Shown: one piece after another, positions 1-8,541 of the stretch | How the letters are laid out: each line of letters starts with the position of its first letter | Position numbering within the stretch: position 1 is the first letter of the stretch | The notes under the pieces: generated by a model | Told to the model about the DNA's origin: nothing | Database searches by the model: none | Seen by the model: the letters and a program-made list of their open reading frames with translations, nothing else | Source of the DNA: an uncultured Bacteroidales bacterium | GTDB taxonomy: Bacteria; Bacteroidota; Bacteroidia; Bacteroidales; F082 | Assembly (NCBI GenBank): GCA_900317155.1 | Contig: ONFO01000019.1 | Coordinates: forward strand, 1-64,000 | DNA: 64,000 bases | Direction of reading: 5' to 3' | Program-made: the position numbers and the translations under genes

Positions 1-109
1 ACGGATGGCTTCATCATAGTACATCTCTTTTTTCAATGTTCGATAGTTTGACATCTCTTTTCGCTTTTTGAAAGTCAACTTTTTCTAGCGAAAGACAATC
101 CCTCGGCAA

Positions 110-1528
110 TCATTCAAACAATTGATCCATTTCCACCTCGTTTTGGACGATGCTCGCGTATTTGGTGCGCTTCAATCCGTATGTGGTCACCATGGTCAGA
201 TACAAGGTTTTCTTGGTGTGGGTCATGTCGGCGAAAAAGCCCATCCTTTCGCGCAGGTGTTCCGCATAATCCTTCGTGATTTCGAAAGAGTGTGTGCTGA
301 ACTTCATCTCACACAAGTTCATTATTCCGTCGGCGCGGTCAATAATCAAATCGATTTGGGCGGTCTGTTCTTCCGTGCGGCCATACCATGAGCAAACATC
401 GTTGGAGATGGCCGAGATGCCCAAGGCTTTCCTGAGTAGCGGAAGATGGCAAAGACACACTTGCTCAAAAGCATAACCTAACCATGCCTTTTTAGCTCCG
501 CTTTCCATTCGGCTCCAAGCGTTAGGGTTGGCACCTTGATAGCCACTGACGAAGCGCAGATAAAACAAGGTGTACAAATCTGTCAGTTGGTAGAGCATCC
601 CTTTCTGTTTTTTCCCGTAGGGGCTATATTTCCTCAAGAAGTCGCAATGGCAAAGGTTGTCCAATATGACAGTGAGGCGTCCGTTGTCCGTGATTTTCAG
701 GTCGTCGACCAACTCTTGCCGGGTCATGCCTTTCATTTTCTTGGCCAGCGTTTCAACAACCCGCTTGTATCCCAACGCATCATTGAACAGGGAACGGAAA
801 AGAAAGTCATATTCCATCTTCAACTCGGCATCTTCCGAAAAGAACAGTCGGTCAATGTTTTGGTCAACACTTTGGTCGGGACGCAACATGCTGAGATAAA
901 ACGGAGTGCCGCCCATGGCCATATAGCATTGCAAGATGAGGAACCTGTCCCATTGGAACCCTTGCCGTTTCAGATAGGATTCGGTTTCTTCAAGCGTAAA
1001 CGGACGAAGTTTGATGCGTCTTGTCACACGGTTGTGCAAACCACCTTTGTCACCCAACAGTTTGTTGGTCATCCATGTGGTCGACGACCCGCATACGATA
1101 AGTTTCAGTCCTTTTTGGTCAGCTGCCCACATGTTCCAAAACGACTCCAAGGCGCGGATGAAATTGGAGTGTGGAGCGTCGTGCCAAGGCAACTCATCGA
1201 TGAACACAATCCGCTTCCCCCTTTTCTTTTCGAGCAACCTCCTGAGCATGGCAAACGCCTCAAACCAGTTTTTCAGCCTTGGCACCTCCGTGGCTCCGCC
1301 TGCCAACAGTTGCTCGCGGAAATTTTCCAATTGATCTTCGTTGCTGAGATTGTAGATGCCGGAAGTATAGAAATCAAACTGGTTTTTGAAATACTGCTTG
1401 ATCAAGTATGTCTTTCCAACGCGGCGACGGCCATAAACAGCGATAAACTCCGCTTTGTCTGAGGCCACACAGGTTCTCAAAATATCTTGTTCTTCATGCC
1501 GTCCAATAATGGTTTTCGTATAGGCCAT
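110..1528 (-). CDS. AAA+ ATP-binding protein with C-terminal DUF234-type nuclease-like domain
   Basis: 472 aa. Walker A GRRRVGKT lies at residues 33-40 and Walker B RIVFIDE near 106-112. This is the archaeal-type ATPase family common in Bacteroidales. The C-terminal part (about 350-472) looks like DUF234, which has a restriction-endonuclease-like fold; an ID...CEMK pattern at about 394-409 resembles the PD-(D/E)XK core. The family is often mobile or found near defence genes, but its biochemical role is unknown and I assign none. The start is set by an ATG 23 bp downstream of a TAATTTTG -7 box. The gene is monocistronic as far as the window shows; the 109 bases beyond its 3' end hold only a repeated ACATCTCTTTT. 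Confidence 0.85.
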   Translation of the reverse strand: MAYTKTIIGRHEEQDILRTCVASDKAEFIAVYGRRRVGKTYLIKQYFKNQFDFYTSGIYNLSNEDQLENFREQLLAGGATEVPRLKNWFEAFAMLRRLLEKKRGKRIVFIDELPWHDAPHSNFIRALESFWNMWAADQKGLKLIVCGSSTTWMTNKLLGDKGGLHNRVTRRIKLRPFTLEETESYLKRQGFQWDRFLILQCYMAMGGTPFYLSMLRPDQSVDQNIDRLFFSEDAELKMEYDFLFRSLFNDALGYKRVVETLAKKMKGMTRQELVDDLKITDNGRLTVILDNLCHCDFLRKYSPYGKKQKGMLYQLTDLYTLFYLRFVSGYQGANPNAWSRMESGAKKAWLGYAFEQVCLCHLPLLRKALGISAISNDVCSWYGRTEEQTAQIDLIIDRADGIMNLCEMKFSTHSFEITKDYAEHLRERMGFFADMTHTKKTLYLTMVTTYGLKRTKYASIVQNEVEMDQLFE

Positions 1529-1550
1529 ATTATTGTGTCTTAATTGGATG

Positions 1551-1558
1551 CAAAATTA
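1551..1558 (-). promoter_or_regulatory. -7 box (TAATTTTG) of the AAA ATPase gene
   Basis: Matches the Bacteroidota -7 consensus TAnnTTTG on the minus strand, 22 bp before the ATG at 1528. Confidence 0.6.
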
Positions 1559-1614
1559 CAAAATATCTTCAACCCTTGCGAAATCTCGAAAAAAAAACCA
1601 CTTTTCGCAACCCA

Positions 1615-3018
1615 TTAGCCTTCTTTCAGCATGTTTTTCAGGCAAGTCGAAAGGCTCTCTTCGGTGCCAAGGGTTTTCTTGATTTTCGTGATGCGATTGG
1701 TGAACGAGTTGTATTTCACGCCTTGCAGCACGGCCATCTCAGCATGGCTTAAGCCCGTCAGGGCAAGGCAGCAGGCGTTGAGGTCGGCGGGGCTGAGGTC
1801 GGGGTAGCGTGCCGCCAAACGGCTGGCAAAGCCTCCAAACGCCGCATCCACGGCATCCTTCAAGGCCGCAAAGTCGGCTTGGCTCAAGGCCAAATGGGAA
1901 AAATCCTCCACATTTTTCGAGGAAATCTTGGGGGCGTCGGCGGCCAAGCGCTCACGGATACGCACGAAAATGTCCGACTGCTCAAACTGGGCCCAACCCA
2001 CCGCGAAAGAAGCATTGCGCCTTTTTCTCCGCTTGACGATAGTCGCAACAAGTACCGCCGACATCACCAAAGCCAAACCCATCCAAAGCAAAGTGACAAT
2101 CCATTTCCGTGTTGCTTTTTGCTCCCGCAGAGCCTGCAATCGTGCGTCACGTTCCGCCTTAAATTGCTCGTATTGCTTCATGGCCAGCATCCCGTCGCTC
2201 ACCCGCTCCGATTCAGCTTCCACGTATGTAGGGTTAAAACTATGGAACAATGCCGCACTGTCGGGTTGGTTTTCCTCTTCATAAATCTGCCCCAACAGCG
2301 ACATGACGGCTCCACGTTTCACATCATCGAAATCGGCCTCCATCACCTTCAGTAGATAAGGCTTCGCCTCTGTGTGGAAATCAGCGAAAAACAGGTTGAT
2401 TCCAATGCCTATCGAATCGTTTTTGGTGTCCATACCGCGCCGCGCCTTGAAGTCGATGATCTGCTTCTGCACCATCACACAAGAGTCGATTTCTCCTTTG
2501 TCGTAATATAGGCATGACAATAAGAATCGGGCACTGATATAATCCTCCACATCGCCTGAAACGGTGTCTATCAACGGCATCACACGGTTGAGATAAAACG
2601 AGGCGGAATCGTTTTCTTGGATGACTTCCAAAGCATCGGCCAATTGCAGGCTTGAGCGGATAATCCAAGCGGTGTCGGGGATGGCAATCTGATAACGCAA
2701 AGCTTGTCGCAGTGCGTCAATTTCGGCGTTATGTTCCATCTTGGGCGCGAAAACATTCGCCATCTGGAAATACGCCATTGAGGTGAGCAGCATCTCGTCC
2801 TCCGTCATGTCCTCAGGAAGATATTCAAGATTTCCAGCCACATGGACAAAATGCGGAAAAGCTTGCAACAAGCTGTCTTGCTGTAGACAAATGAAACCGC
2901 TGTCATAATAGGCTTGGGCCTCTTGCAGGTCATCGGGCGAGGCGTGTTGGTGCACATTCCCACATGCCACAACGAAAAGCAGAAGCATCAAAAACCCTAT
3001 TGACAAGATGCGTTTCAT
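1615..3018 (-). CDS. TPR lipoprotein with transmembrane segment and C-terminal HTH-like domain
   Basis: 467 aa from the ATG at 3018. The N-terminus is a lipoprotein signal ending in FVVAC. It is followed by helical TPR-like repeats (about 30-290), one membrane segment (about 307-330, followed by KRRKRR) and a cytoplasmic C-terminal region. That region holds a LuxR/HTH-like stretch (SPADLNACCLALTGLSHAEM, then KYNSFTNRITKIKKTL). The architecture is common in Bacteroidales as a putative membrane-tethered regulator with periplasmic or outer TPRs. An in-frame upstream ATG at 3042 exists, but the signal peptide begins at 3018, and a perfect -7 box lies between the two starts. The gene follows the hexosaminidase gene closely, so it may be read both from that operon and from its own promoter. 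What it controls cannot be told. Confidence 0.75.
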   Translation of the reverse strand: MKRILSIGFLMLLLFVVACGNVHQHASPDDLQEAQAYYDSGFICLQQDSLLQAFPHFVHVAGNLEYLPEDMTEDEMLLTSMAYFQMANVFAPKMEHNAEIDALRQALRYQIAIPDTAWIIRSSLQLADALEVIQENDSASFYLNRVMPLIDTVSGDVEDYISARFLLSCLYYDKGEIDSCVMVQKQIIDFKARRGMDTKNDSIGIGINLFFADFHTEAKPYLLKVMEADFDDVKRGAVMSLLGQIYEEENQPDSAALFHSFNPTYVEAESERVSDGMLAMKQYEQFKAERDARLQALREQKATRKWIVTLLWMGLALVMSAVLVATIVKRRKRRNASFAVGWAQFEQSDIFVRIRERLAADAPKISSKNVEDFSHLALSQADFAALKDAVDAAFGGFASRLAARYPDLSPADLNACCLALTGLSHAEMAVLQGVKYNSFTNRITKIKKTLGTEESLSTCLKNMLKEG

Positions 3019-3023
3019 TGGTG

Positions 3024-3031
3024 CAAAAATA
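3024..3031 (-). promoter_or_regulatory. -7 box (TATTTTTG) five bases before the TPR regulator ATG
   Basis: Perfect TAnnTTTG on the minus strand. Only CACCA separates it from the ATG at 3018, so transcription from it would start at or beside the start codon (leaderless or nearly so). Confidence 0.5.
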
Positions 3032-3038
3032 GGAAAAA

Positions 3039-5201
3039 TCACCGCACCTCAATCTCATCCACGAAAATCCAAGCAGGATTGCCGAATCCGCTATGGTCTT
3101 CAGGCAGGTCGTATCCTGAAATTAGGACCTCGACAAACTTTGCCGTGATGGGTTCAAAGTCCACTTCATAGGCGAAGATGCCGTCTCTGTCTTCCCAAGT
3201 GGAAATCGGGATGTCTTTCTGCGCCACCTCGCGGAAGGTCTCGCCATCGTCGGAAACCAGCACCTTGACTTCGCTCGGGTTGTAGATCCATGCGCCTTTG
3301 TTCACCAAGGCATGGAAACGGACATGCTGCATCTCCACCGGCTGCTCCAAGTCGATAACGGCATCCAATGGATAGCCGCAGAAGCCCAGCCAACGCCCTG
3401 AGTTATAAGCTCCCCTACCCAAGTTGCCGTCGTTGAGCAACGATGCGCCTTCGTAGGTGTATTTCTCGGCAGGCTGCTGGCGCAGCGTGATGGGCTTGTG
3501 GGTGGCCAGATTGGCTTCCACCGTGTCGGCCCATACTTGTGGGTTGAAAATGTGGTCGGCATAGGTGTAATGATAGATGTCGTAAAGTTGCACCATGTGG
3601 CGACAGCGCTCGACAAAAGCATCAAAGTCACGCTCCTGGGGATTGTTCCACTGTATTTCCGTCAAAGCCTCCATGCGCGGCAGGGCCATGTACTGCACAT
3701 GCCAGAAATGGGCGATGTATTCCGTCCAAATGTTGGCTTGCACGCCGATGATGTGCTTTTGTTGCTCGGGTGTCAGCTCCTCGGGAAGTGGCTGGAACTC
3801 ATACACACGCTCCACGGGCAGGTAGCCTCCGATGCACATAGGCTCGTTAGCGATGTCTTCGCTCTGGTAGTAGTCGAAATAGAGGTGCGACGACGGTGCC
3901 ATAATCACATCGTGACCTTTGCGTGCTGCCTCGATGCCGCCTTCTGTACCGCGCCAGCTCATGATGATGGCCGTCTCGGAGACGTTGCCTTCCAGAATCT
4001 CATCCCAACCGATGACACGGCGACCACGCGCCTCCACCACCTTGGCCATGCGGTTCATCACATAACTTTGCAGGTAGTCCTCGGCGGAGAACTTATCGTC
4101 TTTCTTGATGCCCAGTTCCTTGATTTTGGCTTGGCACTTGGGGCATTTCTCCCAGCGCACCTTGGGGCACTCGTCGCCGCCGATATGGATATAGGGCGAA
4201 GGAAACAAGTCCATCACCTCGTTGAGCACATCCTCGACAAACAGCATGGTCTCCTCATTGCCTGCACAAAGCACCTCTTCCGACACGCCCCAACGCTTCC
4301 AAACCTCGTAGGGACCGCCCGTGCAGCCCAATTGCGGGTAGCACGCCAAAGCCGCCTGCATGTGGCCTGGCAAGTCAATTTCAGGAATGATGTTGATGTG
4401 ACGCTCAGCAGCATATTCAATGAGGTCGCGGAGCTCGTCTTGGGTATAGAAACCGCCGTGACGGATGGTGTCGTAGAGGTTGCCGTTATGCCCGATGACC
4501 GTGCCGTTACGGTAGGCACCAATCTCAGTCAGTTCAGGGTATTTCTTGATTTCGATGCGCCAGCCTTGGTCGTCGCTGAGGTGGAAATGGAACTGGTTCA
4601 TATTATGCATAGCCAGCATGTCGATGTAAACCTTCACCGAGTCCAAGGGAATGAAGTGACGGCAGGGGTCGAGGTGCATGCCACGGTAGGCGAAGTTAGG
4701 CCAATCGCGGATGGTGCCGCAGCATAGTTGGCACTTGGCCTCGCCCATGTCATTCCTGCGTTGGGAAGTGCGTTGGCGGGAATCTATGGGCGAGATAGGC
4801 AAACTTTTGCGGAGGGTTTGGATGCCGTAAAACACACCGGCTGCGTCGGCGCCTTTGATGGTGACTTGCTTAGGGGTGACGTTGATTTCGTAGGCATCGG
4901 CTTGATCGAAATCCTCGGGGACCACTTTCAGCACAATACCGTCGGGTTGGCTTTGGTATTCCTGCATATTCATGGCAAAGCCCAAGATATCGTTCACGTA
5001 TTCTACTAGAAACTGTGCCTCGCGTTGGAGTCCCGATTCGTAATGCACAAGGGTATTGGGGCTCAGTTCGAATGGTTTTTCTTCATTCAGTTGAACCTCT
5101 TTGGGTTGAGGGATAATGTCGTAATTAGCGACAGGGAGTTGCTTTTTTGTGCAAGCAGCAAAAGCCATTGCTGTAAGGCAGAATAATAATAGTCTTTTCA
5201 T
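3039..5201 (-). CDS. GH20 beta-N-acetylhexosaminidase, lipoprotein
   Basis: 720 aa. The lipoprotein signal ends AFAAC (Cys17). The N-terminal GH20b domain spans about 25-150. The catalytic (beta/alpha)8 barrel spans about 165-530 with the family signature HIGGDE at 339-344, where Asp343 and Glu344 are the substrate-assisted catalytic pair. The C-terminal 130 residues look like an F5/8 type C (discoidin) carbohydrate-binding domain (GAYNSGRWLGF...VLVSDDGETF...FVEVLISG). The enzyme would remove terminal GlcNAc or GalNAc from host glycans or chitooligosaccharides at the cell surface or in the periplasm. It starts 19 bp after the stop of the membrane-protein gene at 5220, so the two are probably co-transcribed. 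Confidence 0.93.
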   Translation of the reverse strand: MKRLLLFCLTAMAFAACTKKQLPVANYDIIPQPKEVQLNEEKPFELSPNTLVHYESGLQREAQFLVEYVNDILGFAMNMQEYQSQPDGIVLKVVPEDFDQADAYEINVTPKQVTIKGADAAGVFYGIQTLRKSLPISPIDSRQRTSQRRNDMGEAKCQLCCGTIRDWPNFAYRGMHLDPCRHFIPLDSVKVYIDMLAMHNMNQFHFHLSDDQGWRIEIKKYPELTEIGAYRNGTVIGHNGNLYDTIRHGGFYTQDELRDLIEYAAERHINIIPEIDLPGHMQAALACYPQLGCTGGPYEVWKRWGVSEEVLCAGNEETMLFVEDVLNEVMDLFPSPYIHIGGDECPKVRWEKCPKCQAKIKELGIKKDDKFSAEDYLQSYVMNRMAKVVEARGRRVIGWDEILEGNVSETAIIMSWRGTEGGIEAARKGHDVIMAPSSHLYFDYYQSEDIANEPMCIGGYLPVERVYEFQPLPEELTPEQQKHIIGVQANIWTEYIAHFWHVQYMALPRMEALTEIQWNNPQERDFDAFVERCRHMVQLYDIYHYTYADHIFNPQVWADTVEANLATHKPITLRQQPAEKYTYEGASLLNDGNLGRGAYNSGRWLGFCGYPLDAVIDLEQPVEMQHVRFHALVNKGAWIYNPSEVKVLVSDDGETFREVAQKDIPISTWEDRDGIFAYEVDFEPITAKFVEVLISGYDLPEDHSGFGNPAWIFVDEIEVR

Positions 5202-5219
5202 TGTTTTATTGTTTTATAA

Positions 5220-5867
5220 TCATTTGGCATTAATACAACGTGACTTGATGAAATCATATACGAAATCGAAGTCCTCATCGGGCACATACACCTGGTTCTT
5301 ATCGAGTAGTTGGTTAACCTTAATCAGATTGAGCCGACGGCGAGCCTTGACACGCCGCACGTTGGCAAATACGGAGGTGCTCTTCGTTTTCGACGCAGCT
5401 AACATGCCGGTACCGATCGTCGTAGGATTTTTGGCCATAGCACCCACCAACGCCGTAATCAATCCAATCGCCTCTGCTTTCTTGACTTGTCGGGGCATCT
5501 GGATGTGGGTCACTTCCTTCTCGTCCATCTCGAAAAGAACAACGTACTTGCCTAATACGGCTGCCGTAATCAGAACACCTATGATTGTCAAGACAAAAAA
5601 TATTCCGATCATGATGCCGGTAAGCTTCGACCAAAACAGGAAATAATCCAAGCTCATATTGCCTAGGCCTATGACCAATCCGAACAGCCATACGATGCCA
5701 ACGGAAATCATCATAACCTTGAGAACCGTCAAGAAAATGGTTGGGTTTTTCAGCAGGTTCATCTCATACACCCAACGGTATTTCCCATCACTGCATAGAC
5801 GGACTTCTTTACCCTGGTAAGTCTTGCTTTCGATGGACTGCGATGCCTTTTCTATTGAATTGTCCAT
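5220..5867 (-). CDS. Uncharacterised two-helix membrane protein
   Basis: 215 aa from the ATG at 5867; a TTG further upstream is less likely because a TATTTTTG box lies between. There is a soluble N-terminus, two membrane segments (about 45-65 and 80-105: a VMMISVGIVWLFGLVIG type and a GIMIGIFFVLTIIGVLIT type), and a basic C-terminal half ending in a short acidic region (VPDEDFDF). I do not recognise the family. It is the first gene of a likely operon with the GH20 hexosaminidase, but nothing in the sequence ties it to glycan use. Confidence 0.65.
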   Translation of the reverse strand: MDNSIEKASQSIESKTYQGKEVRLCSDGKYRWVYEMNLLKNPTIFLTVLKVMMISVGIVWLFGLVIGLGNMSLDYFLFWSKLTGIMIGIFFVLTIIGVLITAAVLGKYVVLFEMDEKEVTHIQMPRQVKKAEAIGLITALVGAMAKNPTTIGTGMLAASKTKSTSVFANVRRVKARRRLNLIKVNQLLDKNQVYVPDEDFDFVYDFIKSRCINAK

Positions 5868-5879
5868 GCCTTTTTTTTG

Positions 5880-5887
5880 CAAAAATA
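5880..5887 (-). promoter_or_regulatory. -7 box (TATTTTTG) upstream of the membrane protein/GH20 operon
   Basis: TAnnTTTG match on the minus strand, 12 bp upstream of the ATG at 5867; it decides this start over the upstream TTG. Confidence 0.55.
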
Positions 5888-5903
5888 AAAAAAAGGACGG
5901 CTT

Positions 5904-6416
5904 TCAGCATCTTTTTTCGTCATATATATCTTGCATGGTATCAGGGAATCCCCAGCCACAAGGCGAGGTAAGCCTTATGAGTTGCTTGATTCGCTTTTCG
6001 TTGGCATCCAGCAGCCCATTCTTTTTCAAGAATTCGACAGCGCGTGCAAAGTTGTTTTCCACCGAAGTATAGAATGCTTCCCACATGTCGCCATACTCAT
6101 ACGAAAACTGGCAGGCTTGCTCGCAATAAAACAGCATCAAATCGGCAACGAGCTCGGGTGCTGGTTTAAGTTTCATAAAATCATTGACAGCCTTTCGGCA
6201 CACGCTGAATCGCGTTTTCGGTTCACCGCGCGAAGGATAGAATTCGTTTTCAATGATTTTTTTGTATTCGTCCAATTTGCTTTTTTCGTTAGGGTTCAAA
6301 TAGAACTCCAAATACTCTTTTGCCTCTTTTCGGGCATCATACAATTCCATCACCATTTCGATGATTTCATCCTTTTCTAAAGTTTTCAGCTGTTTCTTTA
6401 GTTGGGCTTTTGACAT
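5904..6416 (-). CDS. DUF6155 family protein
   Basis: 170 aa, all-helical. It starts MSKAQLKKQLKTLEKDEIIE and contains the FYLNPNEKSKLDEYKKIIENEF block and the RGEPKTRFSVCRKAV motif that I recognise from DUF6155 proteins of Bacteroidales. No function is known for the family. The gene has its own -7 box (TACTTTTG, 6434-6441) and sits alone between unrelated genes. Confidence 0.8.
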   Translation of the reverse strand: MSKAQLKKQLKTLEKDEIIEMVMELYDARKEAKEYLEFYLNPNEKSKLDEYKKIIENEFYPSRGEPKTRFSVCRKAVNDFMKLKPAPELVADLMLFYCEQACQFSYEYGDMWEAFYTSVENNFARAVEFLKKNGLLDANEKRIKQLIRLTSPCGWGFPDTMQDIYDEKRC

Positions 6417-6433
6417 GATGGATTATTTGGGTA

Positions 6434-6441
6434 CAAAAGTA
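6434..6441 (-). promoter_or_regulatory. -7 box (TACTTTTG) of the DUF6155 gene
   Basis: TAnnTTTG match on the minus strand, 17 bp before the ATG at 6416. Confidence 0.55.
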
Positions 6442-6455
6442 TTGATTTTTCAAAT

Positions 6456-6491
6456 ACAAAAACAGCACACCCGAAATTTTCGGATGCGCTA
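6456..6491 (-). terminator. Rho-independent terminator after the 6527 lipoprotein gene
   Basis: On the minus strand a 10-bp stem, AGCGCATCCG pairing with CGGGTGTGCT (two G-U pairs) around an AAAATTT loop, is followed by GTTTTTG. Confidence 0.65.
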
Positions 6492-6526
6492 GTTTTAACT
6501 TCTTCGCCATCCATTCTATCTCTATC

Positions 6527-7282
6527 TCAAAACTCAATATAATTCCATGTTATTCTTAACTCACCATTATCACTTTTTGTTCGTTTTAGACAAACCTCAT
6601 TGCATTTGTTGCCATATCCGTCATAAGTGTGCCCTCCTTCATATGTATACCCTTCTATAGGATATCTTCTATATCCATAACCTTCTTTAGGCAAATAGAT
6701 TACCCCATTTCTATTATTATAATAAACTTTCCGAAAAATCTCCTGAATCTCAGGATCCAAATTGCCATCCACTTCAGGTAGATCTCTAACTCCCGTCAAC
6801 CAACCTTCTACCTCCTTCATTTCACGCTTAAACCTATAGACATTATTACCGTATTTATCATATACAGGTTTACCATGACTATCTTTAACATAATACTGAT
6901 TGTCTTTGAATAACTTTTCCGCGACACAAAGTGCCATTGTCCATTCTGCAATATACGGATTATAATCCATTTCATCATCAAACTTTACTACTTCTTCATA
7001 ATGTTTTCTTTCTCCATTTTCAATCTTTACACAATTATACATAACGAACAATCCATAAAAACTATGGTATTTCTCATTATCACGATTATCATACGCTATT
7101 TGATATGACCAATATTCATCAATGACAGCATCGTTAATCACATCATTGTTTGCAGTTTGAGGAGCATCATGCTTTTCTACGGATTGAGGGGCATCACAGG
7201 CTCCCATCACAAACACCAAAAACATAAACAGAACCGATTTTACCATTGAATTTACTCTAGCAAAATTGAATTTTTTCATCAT
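6527..7282 (-). CDS. Uncharacterised lipoprotein
   Basis: About 251 aa. ATGATG at 7277-7282 gives MMKKFNFARVNSMVKSVLFM, followed by a lipobox FVMGAC; starts at 7279 or 7246 are also possible. The mature part is rich in Tyr, Asp and Asn with YGYRRYPIEGYTYEGGHTYD-like repeats near the C-terminus and no family I recognise. The gene has its own -7 box and a terminator just downstream. Its base composition is visibly more AT-rich than its neighbours, which may indicate later acquisition. Confidence 0.65.
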   Translation of the reverse strand: MMKKFNFARVNSMVKSVLFMFLVFVMGACDAPQSVEKHDAPQTANNDVINDAVIDEYWSYQIAYDNRDNEKYHSFYGLFVMYNCVKIENGERKHYEEVVKFDDEMDYNPYIAEWTMALCVAEKLFKDNQYYVKDSHGKPVYDKYGNNVYRFKREMKEVEGWLTGVRDLPEVDGNLDPEIQEIFRKVYYNNRNGVIYLPKEGYGYRRYPIEGYTYEGGHTYDGYGNKCNEVCLKRTKSDNGELRITWNYIEF

Positions 7283-7307
7283 ACAAGTTACGTTAGTTAT
7301 ATTATTG

Positions 7308-7315
7308 CAAAAATA
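7308..7315 (-). promoter_or_regulatory. -7 box (TATTTTTG) of the 6527 lipoprotein gene
   Basis: TAnnTTTG on the minus strand, 25 bp before ATGATG at 7282; it supports this start over an upstream ATG at 7336. Confidence 0.55.
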
Positions 7316-7370
7316 GAGAATCAAGCTAATTCTCATACATTTTCACTACATCCTATTTCAATAGGTAAGC

Positions 7371-7586
7371 CTATCCATTTTGGATAAACTCCTCAAAGAA
7401 ATTGTAATCCAAAACATCGGAAATGCGTTTAAGCAAGTCTGTGTTGATTGATGCATTGGCATACACCTTATACAAATGGTTGGGCGTGCAGGGAATCTGA
7501 CGCGCGAGCCAAACTGTGGTCCTGCCCTGCTGGTTCAGCACAGCCTTAATTCTGTTCCCGATATGTACATCCTTGACCTTCGACAT
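7371..7586 (-). CDS. Small helix-turn-helix (XRE-like) DNA-binding protein
   Basis: 71 aa from the ATG at 7586 (MSKVKDVHIGNRIKAVLNQQ...). The segment RTTVWLARQIPCTPNHLYKVYA fits a Cro/C1-type helix-turn-helix, and the rest is helical (DLLKRISDVLDYNFFEEF). It is a likely transcription regulator of unknown target. A 129-bp imperfect palindrome begins 27 bp upstream of the start and covers its 5' region; translation upstream of 7586 would read into that palindrome, so the longer reading is rejected. Confidence 0.65.
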   Translation of the reverse strand: MSKVKDVHIGNRIKAVLNQQGRTTVWLARQIPCTPNHLYKVYANASINTDLLKRISDVLDYNFFEEFIQNG

Positions 7587-7612
7587 GGAAAAAGCGTGGA
7601 ATTTGTTTCTTG

Positions 7613-7741
7613 CTTGAACATCAGGGTTTCCACGCCCTCCACAATCTAACAAGTTATTCCACGCCGTAAAACGGCGTATTATTACTTATCCTTGATTGTG
7701 GGAAGCCTATAATAGGCCAGGTGGAAAATTTGATGTTCAAG
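7613..7741. repeat. 129-bp imperfect inverted repeat upstream of the HTH gene
   Basis: The ends are CTTGAACATCA (7613) and TGATGTTCAAG (to 7741). The outer arms pair over about 21 bp with three mismatches. Inside, CCACAATC/GATTGTGG and CGCCGT/ACGGCG give further pairing. This resembles a small MITE or hairpin element; no clear target duplication is seen. Confidence 0.6.
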
Positions 7742-7808
7742 GACAGCTATAAACGCTATCAATCAATATGTATGGTTAGTTGTATCTTCTGTTTTTCTAT
7801 TTATTCTT

Positions 7809-8207
7809 TTAATCTTTTTCTTTTATCAGTTCCACTATCTTCTCCACAAACCGATGCGTTGGTTCCTTGAGAGAAAGAGCTTCTTCCTTTGTAATGTCGT
7901 ATGCACAATTATAATCAGCTTTCTGCCGAAGCTGAAACAGCATCGCCAAGAAACTTCCATCTCCAATTTCAACCTGCCCTGTTTTCACAAAATACTTGCT
8001 AAACTGCGTAGACATTCCTGAATGGGTATGTGCAACGATTTCTCTTTGTATAAAAATGGCTTGTACAATATGAAAACAAGCGTAATAAAACCGGTTTACG
8101 GCCATGTCGGAATAGTCCAAATCCATCATTTCATCAGCCTGTTTCAAAAACCGATTAGTCCTTTCAACTTGCATGTCAACCAATATTTTTCTCTCTTCCG
8201 GTGTCAT
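7809..8207 (-). CDS. HEPN domain protein, partner of an MNT nucleotidyltransferase
   Basis: 132 aa, all-helical. The N-terminus (ERTNRFLKQADEMMDLDYSDMAVNRFYYACFH) matches the PF05168 HEPN type, and the later LRQKADYNCAYDIT segment occupies the place of the usual HEPN motif. The canonical toxin motif Rx4-6H is not obvious there, so RNase activity is uncertain. It overlaps the upstream MNT gene by 4 bp (ATGA coupling). In characterised pairs the MNT partner AMPylates or otherwise controls the HEPN toxin. The call rests on domain form and the coupled arrangement. Confidence 0.8.
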   Translation of the reverse strand: MTPEERKILVDMQVERTNRFLKQADEMMDLDYSDMAVNRFYYACFHIVQAIFIQREIVAHTHSGMSTQFSKYFVKTGQVEIGDGSFLAMLFQLRQKADYNCAYDITKEEALSLKEPTHRFVEKIVELIKEKD

Positions 8208-8533
8208 TGCAATAGATTTACTGCATCTTGCTGAACATTTTCATAAAATGGCGTAGCATGATAGGATTCCCATTCTTCCTCCGTATACATGATAGGATTG
8301 ATTTCCTCGCCCAACTCGCAGCCAAGCAAAACAAAAGGATAGCTTACATTGTCATAATCCGATTGGGTCAGCTTTTCCTTGTTGAGGATAAGAAGGATGT
8401 CCCAATCCGAATGGTTATGCGCTGTTCCTCGTGCCCGAGAGCCATACAACCAAGCCTCCCCTCCTACAGGAACTACTTCCATCGCCAATTGTTTAATATC
8501 AGACAAAATGTTTTCCATGATTCTGTTTATCAT
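8204..8533 (-). CDS. MNT-type nucleotidyltransferase (putative antitoxin of HEPN/MNT pair)
   Basis: 109 aa. The nucleotidyltransferase signature GSRARGTAHNHSDWDILLIL carries the GSxARG...SDxD residues of minimal nucleotidyltransferases. The start may be the ATG at 8533 or MENILSD at 8518. It overlaps the HEPN gene by 4 bp. In known HEPN/MNT toxin-antitoxin modules this protein transfers AMP to the HEPN partner; here that role is inferred. Confidence 0.82.
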   Translation of the reverse strand: MINRIMENILSDIKQLAMEVVPVGGEAWLYGSRARGTAHNHSDWDILLILNKEKLTQSDYDNVSYPFVLLGCELGEEINPIMYTEEEWESYHATPFYENVQQDAVNLLQ

Positions 8534-8541
8534 TCACCCTG

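Noticed and set aside
536-1462. 308-codon open frame opposite the AAA ATPase
   Set aside because: Antisense shadow; the minus strand carries Walker A and B motifs and a promoter.
3498-4727. 409-codon open frame opposite the GH20 gene
   Set aside because: Antisense shadow of a clear GH20 enzyme.
7809-8533. AbiEi/AbiEii-type abortive infection system
   Set aside because: The small nucleotidyltransferase with a HEPN partner fits HEPN/MNT; there is no AbiEi-like HTH antitoxin.
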